Notes: a model not told the origin generated them from the sequence alone. A DNA stretch of 64,000 nt from Pseudomonas fluorescens (GCF_018614775.1 NZ_JAGGOF010000021.1:1-64000), one strand, 5' to 3'. Positions 33,184 to 43,879 are shown, counted from the first letter of the stretch. Translations and numbers: made by a program.

Positions 33184-35082
33184 ATGCCCACGACGTTTCA
33201 AGAGATTCCCCGCAAGCGCCCGACCACGCCCCTGCTGGACCGCGCCAACACGCCGGACGGCCTGCGCCGGCTGGGTGAAGCCGAGCTGGAAACCCTGGCC
33301 GATGAGTTGCGCCTGGAACTGCTCTACACGGTCGGCCAGACCGGTGGGCATTTCGGCGCCGGCCTGGGCGTCATCGAGCTGACGATCGCCTTGCATTACG
33401 TGTTCGACACCCCGGACGACCGGCTGGTGTGGGATGTCGGGCACCAGGCCTACCCGCACAAGATCCTCACCGGCCGTCGCGAGCGCATGGGTACGCTGCG
33501 CCAGAAGGACGGCGTGGCGGCGTTCCCGCGTCGCTCCGAGAGCGAATACGACACCTTTGGCGTCGGCCACTCCAGCACCTCCATCAGCGCCGCCCTGGGC
33601 ATGGCGATTGCCGCCCGCCTGCAGAACAGCGACCGCAAGGCCATTGCCGTGATCGGCGACGGCGCACTGACCGCAGGCATGGCGTTCGAAGCGCTGAACC
33701 ACGCGCCGGAAGTCAACGCCAACATGCTGGTGATCCTCAACGACAACGACATGTCGATCTCGCGCAACGTCGGCGGTTTGTCCAACTACCTGGCGAAGAT
33801 CCTCTCCAGCCGCACCTACGCCAGCATGCGCGAAGGCAGCAAGAAGGTCCTGTCGCGCCTGCCCGGCGCCTGGGAAATCGCCCGTCGCACCGAGGAATAC
33901 GCCAAGGGCATGCTGGTGCCCGGCACGCTGTTCGAAGAGTTGGGCTGGAACTACATCGGCCCCATCGACGGCCACGACCTGCCCACGCTGGTCGCCACCC
34001 TGCGCAACATGCGTGACCTCAAGGGCCCGCAGTTCCTGCACGTGGTCACCAAGAAGGGCAAAGGCTTTGCCCCGGCGGAAGTCGACCCGATCGGCTACCA
34101 CGCCATCACCAAGCTCGAACCCCTGGACGCCCCGGCCGCCGCGCCGAAAAAGGCCGGTGGGCCGAAGTACTCCAGCGTATTCGGCCAGTGGTTGTGCGAC
34201 ATGGCCGCCGCTGACCCACGCCTGGTGGGCATCACCCCGGCGATGAAGGAAGGCTCGGACCTGGTGGCCTTCAGCGAACGCTTCCCGCAACGCTATTTCG
34301 ACGTGGCGATTGCCGAGCAACACGCGGTGACCCTCGCCGCCGGCATGGCCTGCGAAGGCGCGAAACCGGTGGTGGCGATCTATTCGACGTTCCTGCAACG
34401 CGGCTATGACCAGCTTGTGCATGACGTGGCGGTGCAGAATCTTGATGTGCTGTTCGCCATCGACCGCGCCGGCCTGGTGGGCGAAGACGGCCCGACCCAC
34501 GCCGGCAGCTTCGACCTGTCGTTCCTGCGCTGCATCCCGGGGATGCTGGTGATGACCCCGAGCGATGAAAACGAACTGCGCAAGATGCTCACCACCGGCC
34601 ATCTGTTCAACGGCCCGGCGGCAGTGCGTTACCCCCGGGGTACTGGCCCGAACGCCACCATCGAAGCCAACCTCGACCCCATCGAGATCGGCAAGGGCGT
34701 GATTCGCCGCCAGGGCAGGCAGACCGCGATATTGGTGTTCGGCGTGCAACTGGCCGAGGCGCTGAAAGTCGCTGAAACCCTGGACGCCAGCGTGGTGGAC
34801 ATGCGTTTCGTCAAACCTTTGGACGAAGCCCTGGTGCGCGAGATGGCCGGCAGCCATGAACTGCTGGTGACCGTCGAGGAGAACGCCATCATGGGCGGCG
34901 CCGGCGCGGCCGTCAGCGAATTCCTGGCCCGGGAGAACCTGCTCAAGCCAGTGCTGCACCTGGGCCTGCCGGACCTCTACGTCGAACACGCCAAGCCCGC
35001 GCAGATGCTGGCGGAGTGCGGGCTGGATGAAGCCGGAATCGAAGCCTCGGTGCGCCAGCGGTTGCAACTGCTGGGGTTGTAA
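33184..35082 (+). CDS. dxs: 1-deoxy-D-xylulose-5-phosphate synthase
   Basis: A 632-residue thiamine diphosphate enzyme that makes DXP from pyruvate and glyceraldehyde 3-phosphate, the first step of the non-mevalonate isoprenoid route. The TPP-binding [15 protein letters not shown] segment (about 159-173) ending with ILNDND, the active-site histidine regions VGQTGGHFG and [10 protein letters not shown], and the [11 protein letters not shown] glutamate are present. Length is typical (about 620-630). Weak ribosome site before the ATG. Three REP units follow the stop. Confidence 0.97.
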   Translation: MPTTFQEIPRKRPTTPLLDRANTPDGLRRLGEAELETLADELRLELLYTVGQTGGHFGAGLGVIELTIALHYVFDTPDDRLVWDVGHQAYPHKILTGRRERMGTLRQKDGVAAFPRRSESEYDTFGVGHSSTSISAALGMAIAARLQNSDRKAIAVIGDGALTAGMAFEALNHAPEVNANMLVILNDNDMSISRNVGGLSNYLAKILSSRTYASMREGSKKVLSRLPGAWEIARRTEEYAKGMLVPGTLFEELGWNYIGPIDGHDLPTLVATLRNMRDLKGPQFLHVVTKKGKGFAPAEVDPIGYHAITKLEPLDAPAAAPKKAGGPKYSSVFGQWLCDMAAADPRLVGITPAMKEGSDLVAFSERFPQRYFDVAIAEQHAVTLAAGMACEGAKPVVAIYSTFLQRGYDQLVHDVAVQNLDVLFAIDRAGLVGEDGPTHAGSFDLSFLRCIPGMLVMTPSDENELRKMLTTGHLFNGPAAVRYPRGTGPNATIEANLDPIEIGKGVIRRQGRQTAILVFGVQLAEALKVAETLDASVVDMRFVKPLDEALVREMAGSHELLVTVEENAIMGGAGAAVSEFLARENLLKPVLHLGLPDLYVEHAKPAQMLAECGLDEAGIEASVRQRLQLLGL

Positions 35083-35101
35083 CTCAAACCACCGCCGAAC
35101 C

Positions 35102-35252
35102 CTGTGGGAGCGAGCTTGCTTGCGATAGCAGTCTGTCAGTCGACATTGTTTTGACTGATACACCGCTATCGCGAGCAGGCTCGCTCCCACAAGAGCAGCG
35201 CTCGAACAGACACCCTCATTCAACTGTGGGAGCGAGCCTGCTCGCGATGGGG
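35102..35252. repeat. Three REP units
   Basis: Units at 35102-35130, 35163-35192 and 35225-35252 alternate in orientation between the convergent dxs and membrane-protein genes. Confidence 0.9.
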
Positions 35253-35280
35253 GCGCCGCGGTCTATCTGCCGAAGGCAAA

Positions 35281-35700
35281 TCAGCCGAGCTGACGCGGGA
35301 TGCGATACAGGTAGAACAACACCGCCGTGGACAACGCCAGCAGCATCAACGGCACCGCTTCCAGGCCGACGAACACCGCCAGCGCACCGATCCAGGCCGG
35401 CAACCCGGCCACCAGCAGGGCTGCACGGCGGCGGGCCGCCAGGGTGATCCAGGCCTGGGGCTCGTCCGCGGTGTCGAGGGCTTTCTGGGTAGCAATCAAG
35501 GCGTTTTTATACGGCCCGAAGAAGCGCAGGCTGACAAACATCGACGCCACGCCCGCGATGAACAGCGGCATTGCCAGTACCGGCAGAATCGCTTCGCCCT
35601 GGCCGAATACCGCGTTGATCACGAACAGCGGGAGCAAGGCTAAAGCCAGGTACTGCCACCAACTGACGGACAGCCGTCGCCGGACCTGACCGCGCGTCAC
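35281..35700 (-). CDS. Small membrane protein next to ribA
   Basis: A 139-residue protein with four hydrophobic segments in two hairpins (about 14-30, 37-57, 91-110, 113-132). It starts at GTG overlapping the ribA stop by 4 bases (GTGA), so the two are coupled. No family with known function is recognised; a conserved hypothetical protein in this place is common in Pseudomonas. A role in flavin biosynthesis is possible only by position. Confidence 0.75.
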   Translation of the reverse strand: MTRGQVRRRLSVSWWQYLALALLPLFVINAVFGQGEAILPVLAMPLFIAGVASMFVSLRFFGPYKNALIATQKALDTADEPQAWITLAARRRAALLVAGLPAWIGALAVFVGLEAVPLMLLALSTAVLFYLYRIPRQLG

Positions 35701-36314
35701 GCCCGGTCAACCTCGCCCTGGTGTTCGTTGCCCATCATGTGGTCGAGCTTGCTGGCCTTGGTCGCCAGGTAGAGCTTGTTGTGGGGGTTATGACCGGTGT
35801 GCAGCGGCACGCGCTCGGCCACTACGATGCCCATGTCGGTCAGTGCCTTGACCTTGCGCGGGTTGTTGGTCATCAACCGCAGGGACTTCACGCCCAGGTG
35901 TTCGAGCATTGGCAGGCAGATGCTGTAGTCGCGCATGTCGGCGGCAAAGCCCAGGCGTTCGTTGGCTTCAACGGTGTCGGCGCCGCCATCTTGCAGTTCA
36001 TAGGCACGGATCTTGTTCAGCAGGCCGATGCCCCGCCCTTCCTGGCGCAGGTACAGCAGCACGCCACGGCCTTCACGGGCAATCGCCTGCAACGCCGCCT
36101 CGAGTTGCGAACCGCAATCGCAGCGCTGGCTGAACAGGGCATCGCCCGTCAGGCATTCGGAATGCAAGCGGCCCAGCACCGGGGCGCCGTCGGCGAAATC
36201 ACCCAGGCTCAGCACGACGTGCTCGCGGCCAGTGGCTTCATCGAGAAAACCATGCATGGTGAATTGCGCAAAGGGCGTTGGCAGCTTGGAAGCGGCAACA
36301 AAAACGACAGGCAC
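35697..36314 (-). CDS. ribA: GTP cyclohydrolase II
   Basis: A 205-residue enzyme that opens GTP to the first riboflavin precursor (2,5-diamino-6-ribosylamino-pyrimidinone phosphate). The zinc cluster C-x10-CDC ([16 protein letters not shown]), [10 protein letters not shown] and the NNP.K segment are intact. It starts at GTG with AGGAGC 6-8 bases upstream. Because the GCHII half of RibBA in this window lacks the zinc cysteines, this is the functional cyclohydrolase II. Confidence 0.97.
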   Translation of the reverse strand: MPVVFVAASKLPTPFAQFTMHGFLDEATGREHVVLSLGDFADGAPVLGRLHSECLTGDALFSQRCDCGSQLEAALQAIAREGRGVLLYLRQEGRGIGLLNKIRAYELQDGGADTVEANERLGFAADMRDYSICLPMLEHLGVKSLRLMTNNPRKVKALTDMGIVVAERVPLHTGHNPHNKLYLATKASKLDHMMGNEHQGEVDRA

Positions 36315-36423
36315 CGGTGTGCTCCTGATCTAGTACTGGAGTTTCGCAGAGGCGGGCATTGTAACAGCACGTCAGGACGGACGCTTAGGCTGAATTGTCG
36401 GCCATAACCATCGAAAAGCTTGA

Positions 36424-37182
36424 TTACGGCTTCGGTGGGTTGCCGTCCTCGTCGTAGGGATAGGGTTGCTTCCAATGTTCGAAAATCGGCTTCAGCTTGC
36501 CACTCTTGACCAGCACTTCCATGCGCCGATCGAACAGTGCGCACAGCGCCCGGCCGTTTTCGGTGTTGGCGAAGCCCAGGTAGAGCGGCAGGTTGACCAA
36601 CGGCGAGAGCTTGTACTGCTGGGGATCATCGGCCTTGGCCAGCACTTGCTGGATCTCCATCAGTGCGTCGATATAGTAATCGGCCCGATCATGGACCAGC
36701 ATCGGCAAGATTCCCACTGCCCGATGGATCTCATTGAAGCGCCGGATGTTGGGCAGGTAGTTGTTGTATTCGTAACCGCGCATCCATACCAGCCGGTAAT
36801 TGCCGACAGTGGTCAGGGTGGGTGACGGCTTGGAGGCCAGGCCCAAGGCGTAGATATGATCGACGTCGTAGTGCCAATGGGGATAAAGCAACCCCTGCGT
36901 CTCATCGCGGTAGGCCCCGACCTGCGCGTCGACTTCGCCGCGCTGCACCAGCCCGATAGAGCGGGTGTACGGCACGCTGCGGATCTCCAGCTTGACGCCC
37001 TCGGGCTCGAACACCTCGCGCAGGATGTCCCAGCCCATGCCCTGGCCGTCGGCCTGGGTGTAATTGGCCCATTCCTCGCTGGCCGCGCGGATCTTGCCCG
37101 GCAGCGGCGCCGTTTCGGCCGCCCGAACACCGAGGCAGGCCCCTAGGCACAGCAACAGCAGTAGTGCGCGGCTTACGCCCAT
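36424..37182 (-). CDS. Periplasmic solute-binding protein, family 3-like
   Basis: A 252-residue protein with a signal peptide (ending VRAA) and the type 3 solute-binding fold: EWANYTQADGQGMGWDIL at the start of the mature part and VPYTRSIGLVQRGEVDAQVGAYRDE, typical of amino-acid-binding-like proteins. No ABC permease is adjacent, so it may be a sensor-type or orphan binding protein. The start at 37182 has GAGGGAG 8 bases upstream. It is 11 bases after pgpA and so probably the last gene of the rib-nusB-thiL-pgpA transcript. Confidence 0.85.
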   Translation of the reverse strand: MGVSRALLLLLCLGACLGVRAAETAPLPGKIRAASEEWANYTQADGQGMGWDILREVFEPEGVKLEIRSVPYTRSIGLVQRGEVDAQVGAYRDETQGLLYPHWHYDVDHIYALGLASKPSPTLTTVGNYRLVWMRGYEYNNYLPNIRRFNEIHRAVGILPMLVHDRADYYIDALMEIQQVLAKADDPQQYKLSPLVNLPLYLGFANTENGRALCALFDRRMEVLVKSGKLKPIFEHWKQPYPYDEDGNPPKP

Positions 37183-37193
37183 TCCTGGCTCCC

Positions 37194-37697
37194 TCAGGTG
37201 AAACACCACACCAATCCTTGCATTGCCAGCCAGGCGAAAACCCCGGCCAGTACATCATCGAGCATGATACCGACTCCTCCGTGCACATGCCGGTCGATCC
37301 AGCGGATCGGCCATGGCTTGAGGATATCGAAGAAGCGGAACACCAGAAAACCCGTCACCAGCCAGTACCAGCCTTCCGGCACCAGCCAGAGGGTGATCCA
37401 CATGCCGACCATCTCATCCCAGACGATGCCTTCATGATCGTGCACCCGCAGGTCATCCGCCACTTTGCCGCACAACCAGAAGCCAAACAGCATGGTGATG
37501 CCCAGCATCAACCAGTAGCCCCAGTCCGGCAACATCTGCCATAACGGTATGAAGGGTAGCGCAACCAGCGAGCCCCAGGTGCCCGGCGCCTTGGGCAAGG
37601 TCCCCGAACCGAAACCGAACGCCAGGAAATGCCAGGGGTTGCGCCACACCGAAGGCGGAACGAACTCGGCCGGGACCTGGTTGGGATGATCTGTCAC
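37194..37697 (-). CDS. pgpA: Phosphatidylglycerophosphatase A
   Basis: A 167-residue membrane phosphatase that dephosphorylates phosphatidylglycerophosphate. Family segments GSGTLPKAPGTWGSL, WDEMVGMWIT and the C-terminal GGVGIMLDDVLAG, with catalytic acidic residues, are all visible. The start overlaps the thiL stop by 4 bases, the usual nusB-thiL-pgpA order. Confidence 0.96.
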   Translation of the reverse strand: MTDHPNQVPAEFVPPSVWRNPWHFLAFGFGSGTLPKAPGTWGSLVALPFIPLWQMLPDWGYWLMLGITMLFGFWLCGKVADDLRVHDHEGIVWDEMVGMWITLWLVPEGWYWLVTGFLVFRFFDILKPWPIRWIDRHVHGGVGIMLDDVLAGVFAWLAMQGLVWCFT

Positions 37698-38659
37698 GGT
37701 GCCTCCCGAAAATGTTGATAGCCCCGGATTTGCGGGGTGATGTCGTGTCCACGGGTGTCGATCAGCGCCACGCCCTGCCCGGCCGCGACACTGCCGATCA
37801 CCTGGATCGGCCAGCCTTCGGCCTGCAACGCCGGCAATCGGACCGGTGGTAATGTGAACAGCAATACGTAATCGTCGCCACCACTGAGCGCCGCCTGCGC
37901 AGCGTCCGCCGGCCCCAGGAACGCCAGTAAAGCGTTGGACAGCGGTAGCCGGTCCCGTTCAACTTGTATGGCCACCCCGGAGGCCAGGGCGATATGCCCG
38001 CAATCGGCTAGCAGGCCATCGGAAATATCCATCGCTGCACTGGCCTTGCCCCGCAGCGCCTGGCCCAGGGCGAGCTGTGGCCGGGGTGACCAATAGTGCG
38101 CCAACAGCGGCTCGGCGACGACCGGTTCGGCGGTACGCTGGCCAAGTACCAGCGGCAATGCCCCGGCAGCGTTGCCCAGCTCACCGCCGACACAAAGCAG
38201 ATCGCCGGGTTGCGCGCCGCCGCGGGTCAAGGCCTGGCCGGACGGCACGCGACCGAACACGGTCAGGGTCAGGCTCAGCGGCCCGCGGGTGGTGTCACCA
38301 CCCACCAGCGCCACGCCACAGGCCTGGGCCATCCGGTTCAAACCGCGCGCATAGGCTTGCAGCCAATCGGCGGTTACCGTCGGCAAGGTCAGGGCAAGGG
38401 TAAAGGCCACCGGGGTGGCGCCCATGGCGGCCAGGTCACTGACCGCCACGGCCAGCGAGCGCTGGCCGAGCAGGAACGGGTCGCAAGGGTCTGGAAAATG
38501 CACACCGGCCACGAGCGTGTCGGTGGATACCGCCAATTGCTCCCCGGCCGGAACGGCCAGCAAGGCGCAATCGTCGCCAATCCCCAGCGCAACGCCCTCG
38601 CCGCCCTGCGCACAAGGCGCGGCGGCGAAGTAATGACGGATCAGCTCAAATTCGCCCAT
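37694..38659 (-). CDS. thiL: Thiamine-monophosphate kinase
   Basis: A 321-residue kinase that makes thiamine diphosphate from thiamine monophosphate, the cofactor needed by the nearby dxs product. Motifs GIGDDCALL (about 26-34), AVSDLAAMGA, GGDTTRGPLS and DISDGLLAD are intact. The start MGEFELIRHYF is chosen as in homologues; three upstream codons would overlap nusB. It follows nusB and overlaps pgpA. Confidence 0.96.
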   Translation of the reverse strand: MGEFELIRHYFAAAPCAQGGEGVALGIGDDCALLAVPAGEQLAVSTDTLVAGVHFPDPCDPFLLGQRSLAVAVSDLAAMGATPVAFTLALTLPTVTADWLQAYARGLNRMAQACGVALVGGDTTRGPLSLTLTVFGRVPSGQALTRGGAQPGDLLCVGGELGNAAGALPLVLGQRTAEPVVAEPLLAHYWSPRPQLALGQALRGKASAAMDISDGLLADCGHIALASGVAIQVERDRLPLSNALLAFLGPADAAQAALSGGDDYVLLFTLPPVRLPALQAEGWPIQVIGSVAAGQGVALIDTRGHDITPQIRGYQHFREAP

Positions 38660-38677
38660 GGCCGCGGCAAGCGCCAA

Positions 38678-39178
38678 TCAGCGCTTGAACGCCTTCACTT
38701 CAGCTTCACGCAGGCGCGGGGCCAGTTTGTCGAGCACGCCGTTGACGAACTTGTGGCCGTCGGTGGAACCGAAGACTTTCGCTAGCTCGATCCCTTCGTT
38801 GATCACCACGCGGTACGGCACATCGACGCGCTTGAGCAGTTCCCAGGTAGACAGGCGCAACACGGCCAGTTCAACCGGGTCCAGCTCGTCGATGGTCAGG
38901 TCCAGGCAAGGCGTGAGCGCGGTGTCGATCTCGGTCTTGCACTGCGGAACCCCGTGGAGGATTTCGCGGAAGTAGGCGCCGTCGACATCACTGAAATCGT
39001 TATCGACCCGGAACTGCGCTTCGATCTCGTTCAGCGACTGCTTGGCCATGTGCCATTGATACAGCGCCTGGGTCGCGAGCTGACGGGCTTCGCGACGCTT
39101 GACGCTTTTCGAAGGCTTGCCGGCATCGGCAGGCTTGGGGTCGCGCGGGTTGAAACGATCACTTTCGTCGCTAATCAC
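38678..39178 (-). CDS. nusB: Transcription antitermination factor NusB
   Basis: A 166-residue helical RNA-binding protein of the rRNA antitermination complex. [18 protein letters not shown] (about residues 24-41) and the C-terminal [26 protein letters not shown] (in pieces [10 protein letters not shown] and [12 protein letters not shown]) are characteristic. It overlaps ribH by 4 bases, a conserved arrangement. Confidence 0.97.
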   Translation of the reverse strand: MISDESDRFNPRDPKPADAGKPSKSVKRREARQLATQALYQWHMAKQSLNEIEAQFRVDNDFSDVDGAYFREILHGVPQCKTEIDTALTPCLDLTIDELDPVELAVLRLSTWELLKRVDVPYRVVINEGIELAKVFGSTDGHKFVNGVLDKLAPRLREAEVKAFKR

Positions 39179-39651
39179 TTGGCCTCCAACTGCGCCAGCA
39201 GGCTGACCATTTCCAGGGCGGACAGGGCAGCTTCGGCGCCTTTGTTACCGGCCTTGGTGCCGGAACGTTCGATGGCTTGCTCGATGGAGTCTACGGTCAG
39301 GACGCCGAAAGCGACCGGCACGCCGAATTCCATGGACACCTGGGCCAAGCCCTTGGTGCATTCGCCGGCCACGTATTCGAAGTGCGGCGTACCGCCACGA
39401 ATGACCGCGCCCAGGGCGATGATTGCTGCATATTCGCCCTTTTGAGCGACTTTCTGCGCAACCAGCGGGATTTCGAAGGCGCCAGGCGCACGGATGATGG
39501 TGATGTCGCTTTCGCTCACGCCATGGCGAACCAGGGCATCGACCGCACCGCCAACCAGGCTCTCAACCACGAAGCTGTTGAAACGGCCGACTACCAGAGC
39601 ATAGCGGCCTTGGGGGGCGATGAAGGTACCTTCGATGGTCTTCAGGGTCAT
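39175..39651 (-). CDS. ribH: 6,7-dimethyl-8-ribityllumazine synthase
   Basis: A 158-residue enzyme that condenses the ribityl pyrimidine with dihydroxybutanone phosphate. The substrate segments [33 protein letters not shown] (catalytic histidine) and FGVLTVD are intact. Called ribE in P. aeruginosa naming. A 224-base gap with a REPIN separates it from ribBA upstream. Confidence 0.97.
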   Translation of the reverse strand: MTLKTIEGTFIAPQGRYALVVGRFNSFVVESLVGGAVDALVRHGVSESDITIIRAPGAFEIPLVAQKVAQKGEYAAIIALGAVIRGGTPHFEYVAGECTKGLAQVSMEFGVPVAFGVLTVDSIEQAIERSGTKAGNKGAEAALSALEMVSLLAQLEAK

Positions 39652-39756
39652 TCGTCAGATCTCTTAAAGAGCCAGAGCGCGCTCGATACGCGCTCCTTGG
39701 TGATATTTAGCCACGAATTTCAGAGCTTGCCGTTCAGTTCAGGAAACTACACCCCT

Positions 39757-39846
39757 TGTGGGAGCGAGCCTGCTCGCGATGGCGATGGATCAGTCATTGG
39801 AGGTGTGACTGACGGACCGCTATCGCGAGCAGGCTCGCTCCCACAG
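39757..39846. repeat. REPIN between ribBA and ribH
   Basis: Two inverted units of the GGGAGCGAGCCTGCTCGCGA type lie inside the riboflavin gene run, in the gap between two genes of the same strand. Confidence 0.9.
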
Positions 39847-39875
39847 GGGACGGCCTCCTGAACTGAACAAGGCCA

Positions 39876-40967
39876 TTATTCGGAGGGCACGTATTCTACA
39901 ACTTCCAGATCGAAACCGGATATCGCATTAAACTTCATCGGTGCGCTCATCAGGCGCATTTTACGCACGCCCAGGTCGCGAAGGATCTGCGAACCGGCGC
40001 CGACGATGCTGTAGGTGGTCGGTTTTTTCACCACCGCCTGGTCGCCAGTCTCGCGGATGTGCGCCAGCAACACGTCGCCGTCGAGCGGGTGTCCGAGCAG
40101 CAGGACCACGCCGCTGCCGGCCTCGGCCACCGCCGCCATGGCGGCCCGCAGGCTCCAGCGGCCAGGCTGTTTGACCATCAGCAGGTCGCGCAGCGGGTCC
40201 ATGTTGTGCACCCGCACCAGGGTCGGCTCGTCGGCGCACACCGCGCCCAGAGTCAGCGCCATGTGCACGTCGCCTTCCACCGAATCACGGTAGGTCACCA
40301 GGTTGAACTGGCCCAGTTCGCTATCCAGCGGCTGCTCGGCGATCCGCTGGACGGTACGTTCGTGGATCATCCGATAGTGGATCAGGTCGGCAATGGTGCC
40401 GATCTTGATGTTGTGTTCGGCGGCGAAGGCTTCCAGTTCAGCGCGACGGGACATGGTGCCGTCGTCGTTCATCACTTCGCAGATCACGCCGCTGGGCTCG
40501 AAACCGGCCATGCGCGCCAGGTCGCAGGCCGCTTCGGTGTGGCCGGCGCGGGCCAGGGTACCGCCGGCCTGGGCCATCAGCGGGAAGATGTGGCCGGGGC
40601 TGACGATGTCTTCGGCCTTGGCGTCTTTCGCGGCGGCAGCCTGCACGGTGCGTGCGCGGTCGGCAGCGGAGATACCGGTGGTCACGCCCTCGGCGGCCTC
40701 GATGGACACGGTGAACTTGGTGCCGAAGCCGGAACCGTTGCGCGGCGCCATCAGCGGCAGCTTCAGCAGCTCGCAGCGTTCGCGGGTCATCGGCATGCAG
40801 ATCAGGCCACGGGCGTGCTTGGCCATGAAGTTGATGTGCTCGGCCTTGCAGCACTCGGCGGCCATGATCAGGTCGCCTTCGTTCTCGCGGTCTTCGTCAT
40901 CCATGAGGATGACCATCTTGCCTTGGCGGATGTCTTCGACCAGCTCTTCGATGCTATTGAGCGCCAC
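39876..40967 (-). CDS. ribBA: 3,4-dihydroxy-2-butanone 4-phosphate synthase (RibBA type, inactive GCHII half)
   Basis: A 363-residue protein. Residues 1-~205 are the DHBP synthase with DDEDRENEGDL (about 23-33), RTVQAA, SPGHIFPL and GHTEAA, forming dihydroxybutanone phosphate from ribulose 5-phosphate. The rest is a GTP cyclohydrolase II-like domain, but the C-x10-CDC zinc cluster is missing, so that half is probably not catalytic; a complete ribA lies at 35697. A GTG start is chosen (VALNSIEELV, preceded by GGGGG), as homologues begin there. Confidence 0.94.
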   Translation of the reverse strand: MALNSIEELVEDIRQGKMVILMDDEDRENEGDLIMAAECCKAEHINFMAKHARGLICMPMTRERCELLKLPLMAPRNGSGFGTKFTVSIEAAEGVTTGISAADRARTVQAAAAKDAKAEDIVSPGHIFPLMAQAGGTLARAGHTEAACDLARMAGFEPSGVICEVMNDDGTMSRRAELEAFAAEHNIKIGTIADLIHYRMIHERTVQRIAEQPLDSELGQFNLVTYRDSVEGDVHMALTLGAVCADEPTLVRVHNMDPLRDLLMVKQPGRWSLRAAMAAVAEAGSGVVLLLGHPLDGDVLLAHIRETGDQAVVKKPTTYSIVGAGSQILRDLGVRKMRLMSAPMKFNAISGFDLEVVEYVPSE

Positions 40968-40983
40968 GCGGCACCCCCTTGGG

Positions 40984-41646
40984 TCAGGATTTGAGGTAGC
41001 CATTGGCGGCCAGAAAGCTTTCAGTGATGTTGCCGGCTACAGGCTCTGCGGCCTTGTCGCCGAGCAACAGGCGCTCCAGGTAACGGGCCAGCAGGTCGAC
41101 TTCCAGGTTGACCCGGCGACCTGGCCGGTAGGAGGCCATGATGGTTTCGCTCAAGGTGTGCGGGATGATCGTCAGCAGGAACTCGGCGCCGTCCACCGCG
41201 TTGACCGTCAGGCTGGTGCCGTCGACCGTGATCGAGCCTTTATGGGCGATGTACTTGGCCAGCGCCTTTGGCGCGCGGATACGAAACTCCACGGCGCGGG
41301 CGTTATCGGTACGGGAAACCACTTCGCCGACGCCGTCGACATGGCCGCTGACCAGATGCCCACCCAGGCGGGTGGTGGGGGTCAGGGCTTTTTCCAGGTT
41401 GACCGGGCTGCCACTCTTGAGGTCGTTCATGGCGGTGCAGTCGAGGGTTTCGCGGCTGACGTCCGCCAGGAAACCGTTGCCCGGCAATTCGACGGCCGTC
41501 AGGCATACGCCGTTGACCGCAATGCTGTCGCCCAGCTTGACGTCGCCCAGGTCGAGCTTGCCGGTTTCGACGTGGACCCGCACATCGCCGCCCTTGGGGG
41601 TGAGTGCACGGATGCTGCCGATGGATTCGATGATGCCGGTAAACAT
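40984..41646 (-). CDS. ribE: Riboflavin synthase, alpha subunit
   Basis: A 220-residue enzyme that dismutates two lumazine molecules into riboflavin. Two homologous lumazine-binding halves are visible: MFTGIIESIGSI with SIAVNGVCLTAV, and LGGHLVSGHVDGVG with SITVDGTSLTVN. GAGGAGGAC directly upstream decides the start. Called ribC in P. aeruginosa naming. It ends 16 bases before ribBA. Confidence 0.97.
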   Translation of the reverse strand: MFTGIIESIGSIRALTPKGGDVRVHVETGKLDLGDVKLGDSIAVNGVCLTAVELPGNGFLADVSRETLDCTAMNDLKSGSPVNLEKALTPTTRLGGHLVSGHVDGVGEVVSRTDNARAVEFRIRAPKALAKYIAHKGSITVDGTSLTVNAVDGAEFLLTIIPHTLSETIMASYRPGRRVNLEVDLLARYLERLLLGDKAAEPVAGNITESFLAANGYLKS

Positions 41647-41692
41647 GGAGTCCTCCTCGAGAACGGGCCGCCGCTTGAGCGAAAGCCGGGAA

Positions 41693-42826
41693 TTATACGC
41701 TGGCCGGGGGTACGGGAACGGCGATGACTCGCCAGTCATCGCCCACGGCACGGATTTCGGTGATTTTCAGTTCCGGGGCGTCTTTCATTTGCGCCAGCGG
41801 CCAGTCCAGCAACGGTCGCGCCGAAGAACCCAGGAACTTGCCAGCGATGAACAGCTGGAACTCGTCGACCAAACCTTGCCGGGCGAATGCCCCCGCCAGG
41901 CGCGGACCGGCTTCCACCAGCACTTCGTTGACCCCGCGGGCCGCCAGCGCCACCAGCAATTGACGCAAATCGACCTGGCCGTCCTCACCGGGTATGAGCA
42001 TGCATTCAGGCCCGTTGGCGTACTGTTCTTCCACCGCCATGCAAGTAGCGACCAGCGCCGGGCCAGCCTTGAAAAACGCGGCATTCAGCGGCACCCGCAG
42101 GCGCCCGTCCACCAGCACCCGCAACGGCGGCCGGCTCATGACCAGCGCGGTCTGCTGCGCGTCCAGCCCGAGTTCATCGGCGCGCACGGTCAGCCGGGCG
42201 TGGTCCGCCAGCACCGTGTCGGCGCCGGTCAGCACCACACTGGCCTGGGCCCGCAGGCGCTGCACCGCCGAGCGGGCGGCAGGGCCGGTGATCCACTGGC
42301 TTTCGCCGCTTTCCATGGCGGTGCGGCCATCGAGGCTCATGGCGAGCTTGACCCGCACGAACGGCAGGCCATGTTCCATGCGTTTGAGGAACCCCTGGTT
42401 GAGCGCGCGCGCCTCGCCTTCGAGCACGCCGCTCTGCGTGGCGATACCGGCCTGGGCCAGCCGTTGCAGGCCGCGACCGGCAACTTCCGGGTTCGGGTCC
42501 TGCATGGCCGCGACCACCCGCGACACGCCCGCGCTGACCAGCGCATCGGCACACGGCGGGGTACGCCCGTGGTGGCTGCACGGTTCAAGGGTGACGTAGG
42601 CCGTGGCGCCGCGGGCCCGTTCACCGGCGGCGCGCAAGGCATGGACTTCGGCATGGGGTTCGCCGGCGCGGATGTGCCAGCCTTCACCGACAATCTGCCC
42701 GTCAAGCACGATCACGCAACCGACCCGCGGATTGGGGTGGGTGGTGTAGTGACCACGCCGCGCCAGCTCCAGGGCACGGGCCATGTAGTGAGCATCGAGG
42801 ACGGCCTGCTGCTGGGAGACGGTCAT
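41693..42826 (-). CDS. ribD: Bifunctional riboflavin deaminase/reductase
   Basis: A 377-residue protein. The N-terminal zinc deaminase has HAEVHAL (about 54-60) and [12 protein letters not shown] (about 79-90). The C-terminal half is the dihydrofolate-reductase-like reductase, with AMSLDGRTA and a [12 protein letters not shown] segment. It carries out two consecutive steps of riboflavin synthesis. It overlaps nrdR by 4 bases. Confidence 0.97.
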   Translation of the reverse strand: MTVSQQQAVLDAHYMARALELARRGHYTTHPNPRVGCVIVLDGQIVGEGWHIRAGEPHAEVHALRAAGERARGATAYVTLEPCSHHGRTPPCADALVSAGVSRVVAAMQDPNPEVAGRGLQRLAQAGIATQSGVLEGEARALNQGFLKRMEHGLPFVRVKLAMSLDGRTAMESGESQWITGPAARSAVQRLRAQASVVLTGADTVLADHARLTVRADELGLDAQQTALVMSRPPLRVLVDGRLRVPLNAAFFKAGPALVATCMAVEEQYANGPECMLIPGEDGQVDLRQLLVALAARGVNEVLVEAGPRLAGAFARQGLVDEFQLFIAGKFLGSSARPLLDWPLAQMKDAPELKITEIRAVGDDWRVIAVPVPPASV

Positions 42827-43287
42827 TGTTTCACCGGTTCGCGGGCCAGGCGGTCGATTTCCTCGCGGAACTCGTTCAAGTCCTGGAAGCGCCGGTACAC
42901 CGAGGCGAACCGGATGTAGGCGACTTCGTCAAGCTTTTGCAACTCGCCCATCACCAGCTCACCGACCACCAGGGACTTGACCTCGCGCTCACCGGTAGCC
43001 CGCAGCTTGTGCTTGATGTGCACCAGTGCCGCTTCCAGTCGCTCGACGCTCACCGGACGTTTTTCCAGGGCGCGCTGCATGCCGGCGCGCAGTTTTTCTT
43101 CGTCGAACGGCTGGCGACTGCCGTCGGTTTTTATCAGGCGCGGCAACACCAGTTCAGCGGTCTCGAACGTGGTGAAACGTTCGCCGCAGGCCAGGCATTC
43201 ACGCCGGCGGCGGACCTGTTCGCCCTCGGCGACCAGTCGTGAGTCGATGACTTTGGTGTCGTTGGCACCGCAGAAGGGACAGTGCAT
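42823..43287 (-). CDS. nrdR: Transcriptional repressor NrdR
   Basis: A 154-residue regulator of ribonucleotide reductase genes. The N-terminal zinc ribbon has CPFCG (3-7) and CLACGERF; the ATP-cone domain follows from about residue 49 ([20 protein letters not shown]). Length is exactly the family norm. It senses ATP/dATP and binds NrdR boxes, none of which was recognised in the window. Coupled with ribD by a 4-base overlap. Confidence 0.97.
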   Translation of the reverse strand: MHCPFCGANDTKVIDSRLVAEGEQVRRRRECLACGERFTTFETAELVLPRLIKTDGSRQPFDEEKLRAGMQRALEKRPVSVERLEAALVHIKHKLRATGEREVKSLVVGELVMGELQKLDEVAYIRFASVYRRFQDLNEFREEIDRLAREPVKQ

Positions 43288-43414
43288 GGTGGCAGGCAAC
43301 AAAAAAAGGGAGGGCCATGGTAGCGCATCCCACTGGCAAGACAAGCCATAGGGTTTACGGTATACAGACGGGCTTACCGTCAGATCCATGGAATTTACCT
43401 TGCTGGAGCTACAC

Positions 43415-43879
43415 ATGCCGCTACGATCGCTCGTTTTGCTCAGTCTTTTCAGCCTGCTGATGGCGTGCAGCAGCGACGCCCCCAAGCCCGCCACCCCCGC
43501 GCCCACACCGGCGCCGAAACAGGCCCAGGAAAAAGCCCGCCAGGCTGCGGATCTGGGTCCGCTGCCGGCGTATCAGCGTGAATTGAGCGGCACCCTGCAA
43601 GGCGTGCCGGCCGGGGCCGAAGTCGAACTGGCGCTGCTGGTGATCGATGACAAGGACCGCCCGCAGCAATTGCTCGCCAGCTCCAGCCTGATCGGCACCA
43701 ACCAGGCCCTGCCCTTCCACCTGCGCTTCAACCCGGAAGCTTTTCCGGTCGGCGCTCGGGTGGAACTGCGCGGTCGCGCCAGCCAGTCCGGCCAGTTGAT
43801 CCTGCACCTGCCGGAACAACGCATCAGCCAACCGACCACCCAGGCCCTCGGCGTCCTGCAATTCGTCAAAGCACCGTGA
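43415..43879 (+). CDS. YbaY-family lipoprotein
   Basis: A 154-residue lipoprotein with lipobox LMAC (cysteine about residue 18), a proline/alanine-rich linker (about 22-45) and a YbaY/YscW-like beta domain ([21 protein letters not shown]). Start at 43415 is chosen because GGAG lies 7 bases upstream; an ATG 27 bases earlier has no ribosome site. It is divergent from nrdR and overlaps the methyltransferase gene by GTGA. Function unknown; probably sits in the outer membrane. Confidence 0.8.
   Translation: MPLRSLVLLSLFSLLMACSSDAPKPATPAPTPAPKQAQEKARQAADLGPLPAYQRELSGTLQGVPAGAEVELALLVIDDKDRPQQLLASSSLIGTNQALPFHLRFNPEAFPVGARVELRGRASQSGQLILHLPEQRISQPTTQALGVLQFVKAP

Noticed and set aside
39652..43287. 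FMN riboswitch in the riboflavin cluster
   Set aside because: I looked upstream of ribA, ribBA, ribE and ribD for the conserved RFN-type AGGG...GGTG...CCC pattern and saw none; several genes overlap and leave no room for it.
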